Positions 31,729-33,353 of a stretch of 33,353 nt of DNA are shown here, piece by piece. Within the stretch, counting starts at the first letter, position 1. Each line of letters begins with the position of its first letter. The DNA is taken from contig NZ_RKLX01000026.1 of the NCBI RefSeq assembly GCF_004745505.1, forward strand, positions 1 through 33,353. Reading direction: 5' to 3'. Origin of the DNA: Levilactobacillus suantsaiihabitans. Its GTDB lineage: Bacteria > Bacillota > Bacilli > Lactobacillales > Lactobacillaceae. Under the pieces are notes generated by a model. It ran no database searches. It was not told where the DNA came from and was given only the letters and a program-made list of their open reading frames with translations. A program made the position numbers and the translations under genes.

Positions 31729-32895
31729 TTATTCACCGTGATTCAATTCCAGCAGCCGTTGCCGCAGCGCGTCATCGTAGGCCGTCAGGTACAACCCATA
31801 CTTTCCCCGCTTCATCAAAACGTTCAAGACGTTGGCGATGAAGGTCTTGTACTCATCACGGGTGAAGTGCTTGTCCTTGCGCTTCTTGAAGATTTCCTTG
31901 TGCGAGTATTTTTCAGGGATGATGGTCATCGTGTCAGTTTGTTGGTCATAGCCAAATGATGGGCCGATGATCATGCCGACATAGTTCAGGTCAAAGCCCT
32001 GTAGCGTGTAGATGGTCCCCACCTGCGTGATGGAGCCTTCGCGCTTGGCCCAGTGCGTGCGTTGCGGATCCCATTCATCCCATGGCAGGTTGAAGGAGTC
32101 CATCTCAACGTTGTGGCGACCGTCGATCCGCGGGAAGCCCGAGGTGGCCACGACCCGGCTCATGCCGACCTCCTTGTTGCGCTTCTTGATGTTCTCGAAG
32201 AGTTCGCCGGCCGTGTCGAACATTTTAAATTCAAACTGGCTGTTGTCAGGGAAGGGCCGCAACGGCTTTTCAGCGGTCAGGTCGTCCATCCAGGCCACCT
32301 GTTCGTCGCTGGCGACCATCCGGTACTGGAAGTTCATGCTGAAGAGTTCGTGGGGGTGGTTGCCGATGGTCTGATAAAGCAGGTCCTTGTCCCAGTACAT
32401 CTTGGATTGGAAGACCTGGTCGAAATCGTAAACGACCACGACGACCTTGGCCAGCGCCATCAGGTCGGTCAACTGGTTTTGGCCGCGGTAGTGTGCGTAG
32501 GGTTCGGATTTGGAATAGAGTAAATGGGCCTCGTCGACGAAGATAATATCATATTTTTTATGATTCTTCTGGGCGTAGTTGATCAGGGACGTGGGCCGCC
32601 GAATCTCACTGGCCTTCATGTTGGGAATCGATGCGGCGAGGTCGCGATAGGCCTTGTAGAGCTCGGGGTGGTTCACGACCAACGAGGTACGGTAGTGCTT
32701 GTCAGTCATGTATTTGCGGACCAGTTCCATCAACACGACGGACTTACCGGTCCCCGCTGCCCCTTCGATGATGGCCACGGAAGACGTGTCACCCGTGAGG
32801 CCTTGCTTGATGTACGCGTTCAGGTTGGTGATGACGCGCTTTTGGTCGTCAGACAGGTCCTTGACGAAGAATTGTTCTTGTAAGATTTTATTCAT
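31729..32895 (-). CDS. DUF2075-type P-loop NTPase/helicase
   Basis: A 388-residue SF1-like ATPase of the DUF2075 group. Walker A is EGAAGTGKS (K51) and Walker B is IIFVDEAHLL. A later sensor/arginine region 'SMNFQYRMV' and a C-terminal 'VGTIYTLQGFDLNYVGMIIG' motif resemble helicase motifs V-VI. The N-terminal 'LSDDQKRVITNL' is a Q-motif-like start. ATG at 32895 has TAGGAG eight bases upstream; a longer frame from 32928 has none. Related proteins occur alone on Firmicutes chromosomes and sometimes as modules of nuclease or defence proteins; no nuclease domain is present here. Role unknown; nucleic-acid-dependent ATPase is the safest description. Confidence 0.85.
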   Translation of the reverse strand: MNKILQEQFFVKDLSDDQKRVITNLNAYIKQGLTGDTSSVAIIEGAAGTGKSVVLMELVRKYMTDKHYRTSLVVNHPELYKAYRDLAASIPNMKASEIRRPTSLINYAQKNHKKYDIIFVDEAHLLYSKSEPYAHYRGQNQLTDLMALAKVVVVVYDFDQVFQSKMYWDKDLLYQTIGNHPHELFSMNFQYRMVASDEQVAWMDDLTAEKPLRPFPDNSQFEFKMFDTAGELFENIKKRNKEVGMSRVVATSGFPRIDGRHNVEMDSFNLPWDEWDPQRTHWAKREGSITQVGTIYTLQGFDLNYVGMIIGPSFGYDQQTDTMTIIPEKYSHKEIFKKRKDKHFTRDEYKTFIANVLNVLMKRGKYGLYLTAYDDALRQRLLELNHGE

Positions 32896-33004
32896 AAGTA
32901 AACTCCTAATCAGTTGAGTTGTAGGCAATGCCGGCGCCTATACAAGGTCTAATTATAGCAGTTATGCTGGAGATGCGCGGGCTAGTTGTGGAGAAAAGGG
33001 TTTT

Positions 33005-33039
33005 CACAATTTTAAAAATGGCTAATTTTGAAAATTGTG
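33005..33039. promoter_or_regulatory. Inverted repeat upstream of the UPF0158 gene
   Basis: Perfect 9-bp arms CACAATTTT (33005-33013) and AAAATTGTG (33031-33039) in the gap between two divergent genes, a possible operator. On the minus strand, TATAAT (32952-32957) may be the -10 of the DUF2075 gene. Confidence 0.4.
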
Positions 33040-33107
33040 GGCGCTCAGTTGTGCGGCGGCGCGGGCTACGGTATGCTGAAGGGGTTATCGTACTGGAGGA
33101 ATCATTG

Positions 33108-33353
33108 ATGCAAGTAAAACTAAGTGACATCATTGAGGCCATCGATTTCACTGACGATGGGATGACCTATTACTACAACAAAAAGACAGGGGAGGTTGAA
33201 TTGGTCGTAGATGGCATGGCAGATGATGACGCCGTGGCCGACGAAATCGAAGACAATTTTGACCAATACTTAAGGCTACCCAGTCACTACGAAATTAATG
33301 ACTATCAAAAAATGGTCGAATTCATTGCGGGTCTACCAGCTGGCAAAGAAGCC
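33108..33353 (+). CDS. UPF0158 family protein, cut by the window end
   Basis: The first 82 residues of a reading frame that stays open to the last base. ATG at 33108 follows GGAGGA. The start 'MQVKLSDIIEAIDFTDDGMTYYYNKKTGEVELV' and the later 'LPSHYEINDYQKMVEFIAGLP' are typical of UPF0158 proteins, small acidic cytosolic proteins of unknown function. The C-terminal half lies outside the window. Confidence 0.8.
   Translation, partial: MQVKLSDIIEAIDFTDDGMTYYYNKKTGEVELVVDGMADDDAVADEIEDNFDQYLRLPSHYEINDYQKMVEFIAGLPAGKEA

Noticed and set aside
32012-32883. Plus-strand frames opposite the DUF2075 gene
   Set aside because: They are antisense shadows of a clear P-loop protein and have no motifs of their own.

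Overview
The window looks like a chromosomal segment of a Lactobacillaceae species. The evidence is the intact walR-walK-yycH-yycI-yycJ-htrA-rlmH series in Firmicutes order, an LPXTG/MucBP surface protein, a pentoside symporter with a GH43 beta-xylosidase, and strong AAGGAGG ribosome binding sites. A Levilactobacillus (brevis-group) host is my inference. Several signals suggest the segment is near the replication origin: the wal locus, a dense DnaA-box cluster before rlmH, and a near-consensus parS site at 31339.

Layout. 1-2.6 kb: a YczE/YitT-type membrane protein, tRNA-Lys(CUU) and an iron-dependent alcohol dehydrogenase, all on the minus strand. 2.8-11.1 kb: the WalRK cell-wall signalling operon with a structured leader, then yycH and yycI. 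A roughly 590-base non-coding stretch follows that folds into many consistent hairpins (candidate large structured RNA on the plus strand), then yycJ and the surface protease htrA. 11.1-12.1 kb: DnaA boxes, then rlmH.

12.1-20.1 kb is a visibly AT-richer accessory island. The 3' end of rlmH carries a 19-bp sequence that is repeated exactly at 14746. It overlaps the rlmH stop codon just as the attachment site of staphylococcal SCC cassettes does. Between the two copies lie two Mor-like regulators, a small membrane protein, a secreted protein, a truncated DUF1643-like gene (a family common in SCC elements), a possible hydrophobic toxin peptide and a 3' tRNA fragment; no recombinase is present. 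Right after the second copy comes a two-gene restriction-modification system. Its first product is a 1457-residue fusion (DUF4145-like, GIY-YIG-like, DEAH helicase, adenine methylase with NPPY). Its second is a 237-residue protein with a canonical SAM-binding motif but no catalytic motif.

20.1-33.4 kb returns to ordinary accessory chromosome: a secreted protein; an AraC regulator, GPH symporter and beta-xylosidase set for xylo-oligosaccharides; an LRR/MucBP LPXTG adhesin; a quinone-oxidoreductase-like gene divergent from an ArsR regulator plus DJ-1-like protein, with matching inverted repeats over both promoters; a third secreted 'KxLRGxW' protein; parS; a DUF2075 P-loop protein; and the start of a UPF0158 gene cut by the window edge.
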